Shown one piece after another: positions 52,727 to 61,849 of a stretch of 64,000 nt of DNA. The notes beneath the pieces were generated by a model, which did not search any database, was not told where the DNA came from, and was given only the letters and a program-made list of their open reading frames with translations. Position 1 is the first letter of the stretch. Each line of letters opens with the position of its first letter. Position numbers and translations under genes: made by a program. Source of the stretch: an uncultured Clostridia bacterium (lineage in GTDB: Bacteria; Bacillota; Clostridia; TANB77; CAG-508); contig CAQDYY010000007.1 in assembly GCA_948777935.1 (NCBI GenBank), forward strand, positions 22,460 through 86,459. The letters are read 5' to 3'.

Positions 52727-53156
52727 AGAATAAGATTGCCATAAATTCATGTAAAGTAGAAAAATAGTCATAGAAATATGGCTGTTTTTTGTATTGTAGG
52801 AATTTTCTCCCTGTGGGAGGAAAGCTCTGTACAGGACAGATATGGGAATTTCTAGAATTTTTTTGCGGTTTTCACCGCTTAAAAATTTTTAAATTCGTTT
52901 TTTGTCTAAAAATGTCGAAATATTTTTCTTGCAAAATAACAAAAAAGATGTATAATAAAAAAGAATTAAACCATGTAAATTCAAAATCAAAAAAATCACA
53001 AGCATCAGTGCAAAAACAAAAAGAAAGTTCTAAAAAATCTAGAACAAAAATCCAAAAACAAAAAACAAAGTAAAGAAGGTGATAAAAAAGCGTTAAACAA
53101 ATTGTCATTTTGTATTGCAAAACAAAAAATAAAATGATATAATAAGGAGGAAAGAA
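52727..53156 (+). other. Intergenic region with hairpin-rich sequence and a possible short lysine-rich frame
   Basis: About 430 bases between eno and the Rpn-like gene. The first part (52795-52885) has CTCCC/GGGAG and CTGT/ACAG hairpins and a GCGG/CCGC hairpin. It might be a structured transcript, but I recognise no family. From 52950 a frame encodes about 41 residues, mostly K, S and Q (MYNKKELNHVNSKSKK and on), with no clear ribosome site. A gene call is not justified. Confidence 0.35.
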
Positions 53157-53999
53157 ATGGTACAACTAACACCAAAAAATGATATTATCTTTAAAAGAAT
53201 ATTTGGAAGAAAAGGAAATGAAATAATATTAAAAGACTTTTTATCTTCAATAATAGAAGAACCCATAAAAGAAATAAAAGTAGAAAAAGATGCCAAGTTA
53301 GAAAAAGAAGAACTAAACGATAAAGTAGGAATACTAGATATAAAAGCAAAACTAGACAATGGAACGCAAGTAAATGTAGAAATGCAAGTAGTAAACTAGC
53401 AAAACATGGAAAAAAGGACACTATTTTATTGGGGAAAGCTATACACAGGAAGCATACATGAAGGAGACCCCTTTTATGGGTTAAAGAAAACAATAACAAT
53501 AAATTTATTAGACTTTAATTATTTTGATACAAAAGAATATCACACTAAATGGCATATAGTAGAAGACACAGAAAAAGACAAAATATTAACAGATGTATTA
53601 GAAATACACTTTATAGAACTAAAGAAATTCATAAAAGAAGAGAAAAAGCCAGAAAACAAGAAAGAAGAATGGTTATACTTTCTAGATTACAGTAAAAGGG
53701 GGATGGTAGAGATGTTATCAAAGAAAAATAAAGTAATAGAAAAAGCAAATGAAGAACTAGAATACTTAACAGGAGATGCAGCAATAAAAAGAAAAGCAGA
53801 ACTAAGAGATAAATGGATAAGAGACTATAAGAGCGGAATGGAAGGTGCAGAAATGATAGGAATACAGAAAGGAGAGCAAAAAAAGAAAATAGAAATTATA
53901 AAAGAAATGCTAAAGATAGGAGTAAATAAAGAGATTATTTGTAGGAGTACAAAAATAAATATTAAAGAATTGGAAAAGATACAAAAAGATGCTGTATAA
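53157..53999 (+). pseudogene. Rpn-family recombination-promoting nuclease, interrupted by an in-frame TAG
   Basis: The N-terminal part (LTPKNDIIFKRIFGRKGNEI, VGILDIKAKLDNGTQVNVEM) is the PD-(D/E)XK nuclease core. After a TAG at 53397-53399 the same frame continues QNMEKRTLFYWGKLYTGSIH and runs to 53999 with the usual C-terminal helices and KINIKELEKIQ tail. Restoring one codon gives a standard Rpn/transposase_31 protein of about 280 residues. Promoter-like TTGTCA and TATAAT and AAGGAGG precede it. Confidence 0.85.
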
Positions 54000-54010
54000 T
54001 TAACATAAAA

Positions 54011-54039
54011 TTGACAAAACTAAGTAATTATTATATAAT
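54011..54039 (+). promoter_or_regulatory. Promoter of the small GC-richer gene
   Basis: TTGACA (54011-54016), a 17-base spacer and TATAAT (54034-54039). Confidence 0.85.
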
Positions 54040-54083
54040 ATGGAAGGAACAGATGGATGTTTTTGTTTTTAGGAGGTATTACA

Positions 54084-54347
54084 ATGAAATTAACTGAGCA
54101 ACAAACCAACAAGAGAGAGTTACGGGAAGTAACAAAAGCTTTAGAGGAACTAAATCCGCAATGGATATTTGCGGAAAGCGATGGACGGATTTGTTCTTCT
54201 TGTGAGACATTAGAGGAGCTTTTACAGCTGAAAATGCCGGACGGGGTTGTTAAAATTGGAGACCCTGAAGAGTCCGCATGTTACGGTTTTATAAATGTAA
54301 AAATCGGAGAAAAAAAGGTTTCGATAACTGCAAATGGGATGGAGTAA
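54084..54347 (+). CDS. Small hypothetical protein with atypical base composition
   Basis: 87 residues (KLTEQQTNKRELREVTKALE at the start, FAESDGRICSSCETLEELLQ in the middle). ATG at 54084 follows AGGAGG; the frame is open upstream but without a site. Codons such as CGG, CCG, GCG and CTG are frequent here and rare in neighbours, suggesting recent acquisition. A strong promoter precedes it and a terminator (54363-54391) follows, so it is a single-gene unit. I do not recognise the family. Confidence 0.65.
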   Translation: MKLTEQQTNKRELREVTKALEELNPQWIFAESDGRICSSCETLEELLQLKMPDGVVKIGDPEESACYGFINVKIGEKKVSITANGME

Positions 54348-54362
54348 GTAATACTGAGGCGA

Positions 54363-54391
54363 GGGATAGGTTTGTATAACTATCCCTTTTT
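54363..54391 (+). terminator. Rho-independent terminator
   Basis: GGGATAG pairs with CTATCCC, followed by TTTTT. Confidence 0.85.
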
Positions 54392-54469
54392 GCAATTTAA
54401 TAATATTAATATAGAAAATTATATTTTTTTATGATAGTATAAAAGTAAATTTAGATAAGGAAGTAAGCA

Positions 54470-55264
54470 ATGAACAAAGAAGAAATAGTAAAAAACTATA
54501 AAAATAATGATGATAAGTTATTAGTTTCAAAGATGCTAGATCAAATTGACCTTTGTAGTAAACGAAATAAGATGCAAAACACAGATTTTTTAGATGAAAG
54601 GCAAAAAAATATACTACAAAAGGCATTAAATAGAATGAAATTAGAGAATTATACAGCTTTTGGAGGTTTTGAAGAAGCCGAAAGAAAAACATACATATTT
54701 TATCCAGAGAAATGGAATAAAGAAATTAATTATGATGAAGTAATGAAGGTAATAGAAGTGATATTACCTAATGAATTACAAGGGAAATATACACATAGGG
54801 ACTATTTAGGTGGACTTATGAAATTAGGGCTAAAAAGAGAAAAAATAGGAGATATCATTGTGTGTAGCGAAGGAGCGCATATTATAGTATTAAATGAAAT
54901 AGTACAATTTTTAGAACAAAATCTAACAACATTAACAAGATTTCAAAAAGCACAAATTAAAGTAAAACCAATAAAATATTTACATTCATGTAACATACAA
55001 AAAGAAAAAATAGAAATTATAGTATCATCTATGAGATTAGATAATATTATTTCAGAACTTATAAAAACATCAAGAGCAAAAGCAGAGGAAATAATAAAAG
55101 AGCAAAGAGTTCTTGTAAATTATGAAATAGTAGAAAAAGTTTCTAAAAGCATTAATATAGGAGATAAAATTACCATTAGAGGAAAAGGAAAATTTGAAAT
55201 AGAAGAGCAAATTGGAAACACCAAAAAAGGAAGAACAATCCTGATAGTGGAAAAATATGTTTAA
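54470..55264 (+). CDS. ylmH: YlmH family S4-domain RNA-binding protein
   Basis: 264 residues. The N-terminal YlmH domain (FLDERQKNILQKALNRMKLE; YTAFGGFEEAERKTYIFYPE; TLIGDIIV-type LKREKIGDIIVCSEGAHIIV) is followed by an S4 RNA-binding domain (SMRLDNIISELIKTSRAKAE, then GDKITIRGKGKFEI). YlmH relatives sit near division genes and have been linked to ribosome rescue of stalled large subunits. Here it is alone, upstream of tig. Confidence 0.9.
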   Translation: MNKEEIVKNYKNNDDKLLVSKMLDQIDLCSKRNKMQNTDFLDERQKNILQKALNRMKLENYTAFGGFEEAERKTYIFYPEKWNKEINYDEVMKVIEVILPNELQGKYTHRDYLGGLMKLGLKREKIGDIIVCSEGAHIIVLNEIVQFLEQNLTTLTRFQKAQIKVKPIKYLHSCNIQKEKIEIIVSSMRLDNIISELIKTSRAKAEEIIKEQRVLVNYEIVEKVSKSINIGDKITIRGKGKFEIEEQIGNTKKGRTILIVEKYV

Positions 55265-55270
55265 AAGGGC

Positions 55271-55298
55271 TTGCAATATTGGAAAAACGTGGTATAAT
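55271..55298 (+). promoter_or_regulatory. tig promoter
   Basis: TTGCAA (55271-55276), a 16-base spacer and TATAAT (55293-55298), about 40 bases before the ATG. Confidence 0.75.
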
Positions 55299-55339
55299 AT
55301 AAAAGCTAAAATTAAAAAATCAGAAAGGATTTGAATTAA

Positions 55340-56623
55340 ATGAGTATAAAAATTGAAAAAACAGACAAAAAAGATGAATTAAAATTAGAATTTACAATTG
55401 AAGCAACAAAATTTGATGAAGCAATGAAAAAAGTATATGCTAAAAGTGCAAAATATTTTAACATACCGGGTTTTAGAAAAGGAAGAGCTCCAATGAATAT
55501 TGTAGAAAAATATTATGGAGATGAAATTTTCTATGAAGATACTTTTAATGAAGTAGTACCAGAAGTATATGCAAAAGAAATAAAAGAAAATAATATAGAA
55601 GCAGTAAGCCGTCCAGATATTGATGTAAAGCAAATTGGAAAAGGACAAGACCTAATATTTACTGCAATTGTTCAAACAAAGCCAGAAGTAAAACTTGGTA
55701 AATATAAAGGTATAGAACTTAAAAAAGTAGAGTATAATGTATCTAATGAAGACATAGAACATGAATTAGGACATATGCAAGAAAAAAATGCAAGATTAGT
55801 TGTAGTAGAAGATAGAGCAGTAGAAAAAGATGATTTAACAGTTATTGATTTCGAAGGTTTTGTAGATGGAAAAGCATTTGAAGGGGGAAAAGCAACTAAC
55901 CATGAACTAACTATTGGAAGTAATACATTTATTCCAGGGTTTGAAGATCAAATCATAGGAATGAAAATAGATGAAGAAAAAGACATTAAAGTTAAATTTC
56001 CAGAAGATTACTTCTCAGAAGAACTAAAAGGAAAAGATGCTACATTTAAAGTAAAATTACATGAAATCAAGAAAAAAGAATTACCTAGTTTAGATGACGA
56101 ATTTGCAAAAGATGTTAGCGAATTTGATACATTAAAAGAACTAAAAGATAGTATTAAAGAAAAATTAGAAGAAGAGAACAGGAAAAAAGAAAAATATGAA
56201 ACACAAGATGCAGCTGTAAAAGCTGTATGTGATAATGTAGAAATTGAAATACCATCAGGAATGATTGAAACAGAAATAGATAGTATGTTACAAGAAATTG
56301 AACAAAGATTAGCATACCAAGGAATGAAACTAGAACAATATCTACAAATGATTGGAAAATCTATGGTAGAAGTTAGAAAAGAATATGAGGAACAAGCCAA
56401 AACTTCTGTTAAAAATCGTCTAGTAATAGAAGCTATTATTAAAGAAGAAAAAATTGAACCTTCAAAAGAAGATATAGATGCAAAAGTAAAAGAAATGGCA
56501 GAACTATATGGTAAAAAAGAAGAAGAATTAAAAGCAAATGATAATTTTATTAAATATATCGAAGATTCAATGAAAAATGAAAAAGCAGTAGAATTTATAA
56601 TAGAAAATGCAAAAATAAAATAA
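55340..56623 (+). CDS. tig: Trigger factor (ribosome-associated chaperone)
   Basis: 427 residues in three domains. The ribosome-binding domain has the signature GFRKGRAPMNIVEKYYG. An FKBP-type prolyl isomerase domain (about 155-240, LTVIDFEGFVDGKAFEGGKA, then FIPGFEDQIIGM) and a helical C-terminal domain follow. It receives nascent chains at the ribosome exit. The order tig-clpP-clpX is the common bacterial arrangement. Confidence 0.97.
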   Translation: MSIKIEKTDKKDELKLEFTIEATKFDEAMKKVYAKSAKYFNIPGFRKGRAPMNIVEKYYGDEIFYEDTFNEVVPEVYAKEIKENNIEAVSRPDIDVKQIGKGQDLIFTAIVQTKPEVKLGKYKGIELKKVEYNVSNEDIEHELGHMQEKNARLVVVEDRAVEKDDLTVIDFEGFVDGKAFEGGKATNHELTIGSNTFIPGFEDQIIGMKIDEEKDIKVKFPEDYFSEELKGKDATFKVKLHEIKKKELPSLDDEFAKDVSEFDTLKELKDSIKEKLEEENRKKEKYETQDAAVKAVCDNVEIEIPSGMIETEIDSMLQEIEQRLAYQGMKLEQYLQMIGKSMVEVRKEYEEQAKTSVKNRLVIEAIIKEEKIEPSKEDIDAKVKEMAELYGKKEEELKANDNFIKYIEDSMKNEKAVEFIIENAKIK

Positions 56624-56730
56624 AAAAGCAGTTGTAGAAGTTAGGGGAATTAAGAAATGAATATTTTGACAACCTCTAACTTTTATGGTATAAAAAAAGA
56701 AATATATTTAAATACAAGGGAGGAAAAAAT

Positions 56731-57333
56731 ATGTTAGAAAACAGTTTAGTTCCATATGTTATTGAACAAACAAATAAAGGAGAAAGATCATATGATATAT
56801 TCTCAAGACTTTTAAAAGACAGAATTATTTTTATGGGAGAAGATGTAAACCCAACATCAGCAAGTTTAGTAATTGCACAACTTTTATTCTTAGAATCAGA
56901 AGATCCAGATAAAGAAATATTTTTATACATAAATTCACCAGGAGGATCTATTACAGACGGAATGGCAATTGTAGATACTATGAATTATATTAAATGCCCA
57001 GTTTCTACAATATGTGTAGGAATGGCAGCAAGCATGGGAGCAGTTCTACTTGCTTGTGGAGAAAAAGGAAAACGTTTTGCACTTCCAAATGCAGAAATAT
57101 TAATACACCAACCATTAATAGGCGGGAATGGAATATCAGGTCAAGCAACTGAAATAAAAATTCATGCAGACCATATGGTAAGAACTAGAGAAAAATTAAA
57201 TAAAATACTAAGCGAAAGAACAGGGAAAACTCTAGAAACAATAGAAAAAGATACAGAAAGAGATAACTACATGACAGCAGAAGAAGCACTAAAATATGGA
57301 TTAATAGATGGAATTATGGATAGAAAGAACTAA
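56731..57333 (+). CDS. clpP: ATP-dependent Clp protease proteolytic subunit
   Basis: 200 residues. Catalytic serine in VGMAASMGAVLLACGEKGKR, histidine in ILIHQPLIGGNG, aspartate in KDTERDNYMTAEEAL. The N-terminus LVPYVIEQTNKGERSYDIFS is typical. It forms the two-ring chamber used with ClpX. The ribosome site GGGAGG precedes the ATG. ClpX follows 36 bases downstream. Confidence 0.97.
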   Translation: MLENSLVPYVIEQTNKGERSYDIFSRLLKDRIIFMGEDVNPTSASLVIAQLLFLESEDPDKEIFLYINSPGGSITDGMAIVDTMNYIKCPVSTICVGMAASMGAVLLACGEKGKRFALPNAEILIHQPLIGGNGISGQATEIKIHADHMVRTREKLNKILSERTGKTLETIEKDTERDNYMTAEEALKYGLIDGIMDRKN

Positions 57334-57369
57334 TGATAATAACAATGTAAAGTGAAAGGAATGGAATAA

Positions 57370-58683
57370 ATGGCGAGAAGAACTCCAAGTGAAAGAAATA
57401 TAAAATGTTCATTTTGTGGAAAAACACAAGACATGGTAAAAAGAATTGTTGCAGGACCAGGCGTATATATTTGTGATGAATGTATTTCTTTATGTAAAAA
57501 TATTATAGAAGAAGATTATGTAGTAGAGGAAGAAACAGGGTATACAATAGATAGGTTAACAAAACTTCCAAAACCAGAAGAAATAAAAAATAAATTAGAT
57601 GAATATGTAATTGGTCAAGATGAAGCAAAAAAGACATTAGCAGTTGCAGTATATAATCATTATAAAAGAATTAATACAGAAGATGAAATAAGTGATGTAG
57701 AAATACAGAAGAGTAATATATTATTATTGGGGCCAACAGGATGTGGAAAAACAATGCTTGCACAAACACTTGCAAGAATGTTAAATGTGCCATTTGCAAT
57801 AGCAGATGCTACAACATTAACAGAAGCAGGTTATGTAGGAGAAGACGTTGAAAACATTTTGTTAAAACTAATTCAAGCAGCAGATTATGATATGGAAAAA
57901 GCTGAAAAAGGAATTATCTATATAGATGAAATAGACAAAATTTCAAGAAAGTCTGAAAATCCATCTATAACAAGAGATGTAAGTGGAGAAGGTGTACAAC
58001 AAGCACTTCTAAAAATTGTAGAAGGAACAGTTGCATCTGTTCCACCACAAGGAGGAAGAAAACATCCACACCAGGACTTCTTACAAATTGATACTTCAAA
58101 CATCTTATTTATTTGTGGAGGAGCATTTGAAGGAATAGAAAAGATTATAGAAGAAAGGATTGGACAAAAAACTATTGGATTTGGAGCAAAAATAGAAAGT
58201 AAAAAAGAATTTGATAAATTCAAAGTATTTGAACAACTACTTCCACAAGATTTATTAAAATTTGGACTAATACCAGAATTTGTAGGAAGATTACCGATAA
58301 TTGCAACCTTAAGAGAATTAGACCGTGAAGCTTTAATACAAATTGTAACAGAACCAAAAAATGCATTAGTAAAGCAATATAAGAAATTATTAGAGCTAGA
58401 TGATGTAGAACTAGAATTTGAAAAAGACGCATTAAATGTAATAGTTGATAAAGCAATTGAAAGAAATACAGGTGCAAGAGGTTTACGTTCAATTATTGAA
58501 GATATTATGCGTGATATCATGTTTGATGTACCATCAAATCCAAAAATAGAAAAATGCATTATAACAAAGGAAACAGTAGAAAGTGGAAAGCCACCAAAGC
58601 TTATTATAAATGAAGAAAAAGTAGCAAAAAAGCACGTAAAAAAGAAAAAAGTAATACCAAATAAAAAGTCTGAAACTGCATAG
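57370..58683 (+). CDS. clpX: ATP-dependent Clp protease ATP-binding subunit ClpX
   Basis: 437 residues. The N-terminal zinc domain (CSFCGKTQDMV...CDECISLC) precedes the AAA+ module: LLLGPTGCGKTMLAQTLAR, IIYIDEIDKIS, the pore loop GYVGEDVE and the sensor region GARGLRSIIEDIM. It unfolds substrates and feeds ClpP. The C-terminal tail is lysine-rich (KKHVKKKKVIPNKK), an unremarkable extension. A terminator follows. Confidence 0.97.
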   Translation: MARRTPSERNIKCSFCGKTQDMVKRIVAGPGVYICDECISLCKNIIEEDYVVEEETGYTIDRLTKLPKPEEIKNKLDEYVIGQDEAKKTLAVAVYNHYKRINTEDEISDVEIQKSNILLLGPTGCGKTMLAQTLARMLNVPFAIADATTLTEAGYVGEDVENILLKLIQAADYDMEKAEKGIIYIDEIDKISRKSENPSITRDVSGEGVQQALLKIVEGTVASVPPQGGRKHPHQDFLQIDTSNILFICGGAFEGIEKIIEERIGQKTIGFGAKIESKKEFDKFKVFEQLLPQDLLKFGLIPEFVGRLPIIATLRELDREALIQIVTEPKNALVKQYKKLLELDDVELEFEKDALNVIVDKAIERNTGARGLRSIIEDIMRDIMFDVPSNPKIEKCIITKETVESGKPPKLIINEEKVAKKHVKKKKVIPNKKSETA

Positions 58684-58702
58684 GTAGAATGAGTGAAATA
58701 TA

Positions 58703-58748
58703 AAAATCTGTATGATATATTTTTTAATATATCATACAGATTTTTTAA
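58703..58748 (+). terminator. clpX terminator
   Basis: AAAATCTGTATGATATAT pairs with ATATATCATACAGATTTT and is followed by T residues. It also lies beyond the convergent holin-like gene. Confidence 0.9.
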
Positions 58749-58763
58749 ATATAAATTTTAAAT

Positions 58764-59141
58764 CTATAGGTTGCCATCTCCAGGAATAAAATAATCAACA
58801 ACACCATAGACAAGAGCACCAATTATAGCTGCGATCCAAGATATAGTATATCCTGCAACAAAATATTGAGTTACATATAGAACAACTGCTGAGAGAACAA
58901 AACCTACAAATCCTTTTCCAAAAGGACTAGCATGTAAACCAGTAAATCTTACAATTAAATAATCAATTACAGTAAGAACAACAGCAGCAAGTGCTAAAGC
59001 CCATATATTATTTATGGTAAATCCAGGTGTAAAAAATGCAGTAATTGCAAGAACAACAGCAGCAGCTACAAATCTCCATATTATTTGACCAATTGTGCTC
59101 GTTCCAGTAGAACTTTGGACATTACTTTTTTCATTATCCAT
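58764..59141 (-). CDS. Phage holin family 4-like membrane protein
   Basis: 125 residues with four hydrophobic segments (IIWRFVAAAVVLAITAFF; IWALALAAVVLTVIDYLIV; FVGFVLSAVVLYVTQYFV; ISWIAAIIGALVYGVVDYF) after a serine/threonine-rich start. This matches the small four-helix superfamily named after mycobacterial holins and common in Firmicutes, where it is usually chromosomal and not a phage marker. The site AGGAGG lies upstream. Function unknown. Confidence 0.8.
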   Translation of the reverse strand: MDNEKSNVQSSTGTSTIGQIIWRFVAAAVVLAITAFFTPGFTINNIWALALAAVVLTVIDYLIVRFTGLHASPFGKGFVGFVLSAVVLYVTQYFVAGYTISWIAAIIGALVYGVVDYFIPGDGNL

Positions 59142-59328
59142 TTTAAGAAACCTCCTATCTTTAAAAAGATAAAAATATAATAGAAATTTCTATTATATAA
59201 ATTACGATTGTGTATGACATTATTATGAACAAAAACAACAAAATTATTCAAAAATGATTTGTATAATTTTTTAAAAAAAGTAAAAAATATAAATATATAA
59301 AAGAATTAGTAATAAAGAGGAGAAAAGT

Positions 59329-60009
59329 ATGTTAATTACATTTGTAAGAGCAGTAGTTTTATACATAATTGTTTTAGTTGTTATGCGTTTAATGGGAAAA
59401 AGAGAAATAGGGCAACTACAACCATTTGAACTTGCAATATCAATTATGATTGCAGACCTTGCATCAATTCCTATGACAGAAACAGGAGTGCCAATTACAA
59501 AAGGAATAATTCCAATATTAGGATTACTAGTTATGCATTTACTAATTTCAGTTTTAAACATAAAGAGTGTAAGAGCAAGAGAAATTGTTTGTGGAAAACC
59601 TAGAATCTTAATTTATCGCGGAAAAATTGATGAAAAAGCATTAATAAAAGAGCGTTTTACAATTAATGAATTAGAGGAAAGACTACGTATAAATAATGTA
59701 TCGAGCATAGGGGATGTAGAATATGCAATATTAGAAACTAGCGGAAATATTACTGTAATCCAAAAGCCAAATAAAAGAACTACTATACCAGAAGATTTTA
59801 ATATAATGCCAGACTATGAAGGTATACCATATGATCTAGTAGTTGATGGAAAAGTTATGGAAGAAAATTTAAAAAAAATAGGGAAAAATTATATTTGGCT
59901 AAAAAACCAAGTAGAAAAGTTTGGCTATAAACCAGAAGAAGCGCTAATTGTAACATTTGATGGGAAAGGACAAATTTTCTGTCAAAAGAAAGGGGAAGAA
60001 GATGTATAA
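59329..60009 (+). CDS. DUF421 (YetF-like) membrane protein
   Basis: 226 residues. Three membrane helices in the first 85 residues (VRAVVLYIIVLVVMRLMGKR; ELAISIMIADLASIP; IIPILGLLVMHLLISVL) precede a two-part cytoplasmic DUF421 domain, with REIVCGKPRILIYRGKIDEK and VEYAILETSGNITVIQKP. In Bacillus, YetF-type proteins affect spore or membrane properties. Its stop overlaps the next start by eight bases. Confidence 0.9.
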   Translation: MLITFVRAVVLYIIVLVVMRLMGKREIGQLQPFELAISIMIADLASIPMTETGVPITKGIIPILGLLVMHLLISVLNIKSVRAREIVCGKPRILIYRGKIDEKALIKERFTINELEERLRINNVSSIGDVEYAILETSGNITVIQKPNKRTTIPEDFNIMPDYEGIPYDLVVDGKVMEENLKKIGKNYIWLKNQVEKFGYKPEEALIVTFDGKGQIFCQKKGEEDV

Positions 60010-60391
60010 GGAAGTAGTAATTAGTACAATAATTGTTATTGCCATTATTGTACTAAATGTAGTTACACAAAACTATACAAAAAGTACTGTTTCGCAAATA
60101 AAAGAACATCTAGATAATACAAAACAGGAATTAGTTAAAGACGAGCCAGACTATGATATGGCATTACAAAAAGCAAAACAAACATATGAAAAATGGGAAG
60201 AATTGGATGAAATAATTGTATTATATACCGAACATAGTGAAATAGAAAAAGTATCAACAGCAATTATATCTATGCAAAGTTTTATTGAAATGGAAGATGA
60301 TTCTCAAGCAGTAGATAGTATTGATCGTTGTAATTATATATTAGAAAATATTGAATCTAAAGAAAGACTTAGTATAGATAATATATTTTAA
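60002..60391 (+). CDS. DUF4363 family protein
   Basis: 129 residues. One N-terminal membrane segment (VVISTIIVIAIIVLNVVTQN) is followed by a helical domain with DYDMALQKAKQTYEKWEELD and SMQSFIEMEDDSQAVDSIDR, matching DUF4363. ATG at 60002 overlaps the DUF421 stop; this pairing is common in Clostridia. It probably works with the DUF421 protein at the membrane. Function unknown. Confidence 0.85.
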   Translation: MYKEVVISTIIVIAIIVLNVVTQNYTKSTVSQIKEHLDNTKQELVKDEPDYDMALQKAKQTYEKWEELDEIIVLYTEHSEIEKVSTAIISMQSFIEMEDDSQAVDSIDRCNYILENIESKERLSIDNIF

Positions 60392-60418
60392 TAGGGATAG
60401 AAAGATCTATCCCTATTT
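60391..60418. terminator. Bidirectional terminator between DUF4363 and dapB
   Basis: ATAGGGATAG pairs with CTATCCCTAT. T residues follow on the plus strand and A-rich DNA lies on the other side; the dapB stop is inside the hairpin. Confidence 0.8.
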
Positions 60419-61162
60419 TACTAAATCATCCATACCATAATATCCAGGTTTTTGGCTTGCAAGAAAGATTGCAGCTTTTAAAGCTCCTTCTGCAAATACA
60501 TTTCTAGAATATGAAGTATGTTTTATTTCAAAAGTTTCATGTTCTCCATAAAATTGTACACTATGTTCTCCAACAATATTTCCTCCACGTATAGAAGAAA
60601 AACCAATTTCTTTTGGATTTCTTTTTTCATGTAAATCATGCCTATTAAAATTGTATTCTAATTTTTCATCCATTACTTCATTAATAGCATCAGCAAGTAA
60701 AACTGCTGTACCGCTTGGAGCATCTACTTTTCTATTATGATGGGTTTCTACAATTTCAATATCTGTTCCTTTTAGTTTTTTTGCGACTTCTGAAACTATT
60801 TTTTTCATAAGGTTAATATCAAAAGACATATTAGAAGATTGAAAAATTGGAATTAATGTAGAACTTACTTTAATTTCTTCTAATTCTTCTTTTGAAAACC
60901 CAGTTGTTGCAATTACAGTAGGAACTCTATTTTTTACTGCATAATTTAAAATATTAAAAGTAGAAACTGGAATACTAAAATCTACAATAACATCTGGTTT
61001 TTCTTTGATATCTTCTATTTTAGAATAAACAGGAAAAGTATTTTTTCCTTCATCGAAAATATCAAAACCACTGCTTAATAATAATTCAGGGAAACGATCA
61101 ATTTCATTTACAAGCACTTGCCCCATACGACCATTACAACCATTAATTAGAACTTTTATCAT
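60413..61162 (-). CDS. dapB: 4-hydroxy-tetrahydrodipicolinate reductase
   Basis: 249 residues. The NAD(P) motif is LINGCNGRMGQVLVNEI, the substrate-site motif is ETHHNRKVDAPSGTAVLLAD, and VIATTGFSKEELEEI is also conserved. It carries out the second step of the diaminopimelate/lysine pathway. In spore-formers the same intermediate leads to dipicolinate. It lies in a minus-strand cluster with an HD protein and dapA. Confidence 0.95.
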   Translation of the reverse strand: MIKVLINGCNGRMGQVLVNEIDRFPELLLSSGFDIFDEGKNTFPVYSKIEDIKEKPDVIVDFSIPVSTFNILNYAVKNRVPTVIATTGFSKEELEEIKVSSTLIPIFQSSNMSFDINLMKKIVSEVAKKLKGTDIEIVETHHNRKVDAPSGTAVLLADAINEVMDEKLEYNFNRHDLHEKRNPKEIGFSSIRGGNIVGEHSVQFYGEHETFEIKHTSYSRNVFAEGALKAAIFLASQKPGYYGMDDLVK

Positions 61163-61195
61163 TTCATTTCAAATCCTTTCTATAGTACAATATAA

Positions 61196-61732
61196 TTACC
61201 TTAGAATAACTAACATACTTAAAAACACATATGCATAACGGTATAATTTTTGCATACCTTTTTTAGATTTATATGCTTTTATAGATTCCTGTATAGCACA
61301 ATATTTGTCTACAAAAGTAATAACATAACTTTCAGCATATTTTGGAAAACGAAGAGTAACAGGCCACATATGTTTTAATATAATATCTGTTTCCTTTTCA
61401 TTTAAAGAAAAAAGTTTTGATGCATTTTGTAGTGCTGTTTTTGGATGAGTAAAAGCATGAAGACCAACTCTACCATTTTCTTTTTTTCTCCAATCATACA
61501 AAAATAAATCGTGTAACATACCAGCACGAGCTACCGAAACATAGTCTAAGTGATATTTTTTACAAATTAAATAACTGTAAAATGCAACATTTTTACAATG
61601 TTCAAAACATGAAGTATCATAATGTTGTTTATAATTTTTCATCTTTTGTACAGTTTCATTAGATATTAAATCTTCTATAATTAAATCAAATTCTTCTATA
61701 TTTGATTTTGCATTTTCTTCAAGTAATAACAT
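61196..61732 (-). CDS. HD-domain phosphohydrolase
   Basis: 178 residues with the HD metal-binding set: HCKNVAFYSYLIC (first histidine), GMLHDLFLYDWR (HD pair) and later histidines in LHAFTHPKTA and ILKHMWPVTL. The family includes predicted HD hydrolases linked to nucleotide or lipid metabolism in Clostridia. It sits between dapA and dapB. It is not a known DAP enzyme, so the linkage may be transcriptional only. Confidence 0.8.
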   Translation of the reverse strand: MLLLEENAKSNIEEFDLIIEDLISNETVQKMKNYKQHYDTSCFEHCKNVAFYSYLICKKYHLDYVSVARAGMLHDLFLYDWRKKENGRVGLHAFTHPKTALQNASKLFSLNEKETDIILKHMWPVTLRFPKYAESYVITFVDKYCAIQESIKAYKSKKGMQKLYRYAYVFLSMLVILR

Positions 61733-61849
61733 AAAATGTATTCAACTCCTATAAATAATCTTACGTATTTTAAATTCCATTTTCATTATAACACATAATG
61801 TATTCGTGTGATTATTTTAAGAAAAACTTAATCAAAATGTAATATTTAT

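Noticed and set aside
52789..53073. 94-residue open frame after eno
   Set aside because: Its first half covers hairpin-rich intergenic DNA, it lacks a ribosome site and the composition is atypical. Only the lysine-rich second half might be translated.
57918..58559. 213-residue open frame on the minus strand inside clpX
   Set aside because: It is a mirror of the purine-rich coding strand of a well-supported gene, and has serine- and phenylalanine-rich composition typical of such shadows.
58764..59141. Prophage lysis gene
   Set aside because: The holin-like family is chromosomal in many Firmicutes and no other phage genes lie nearby.
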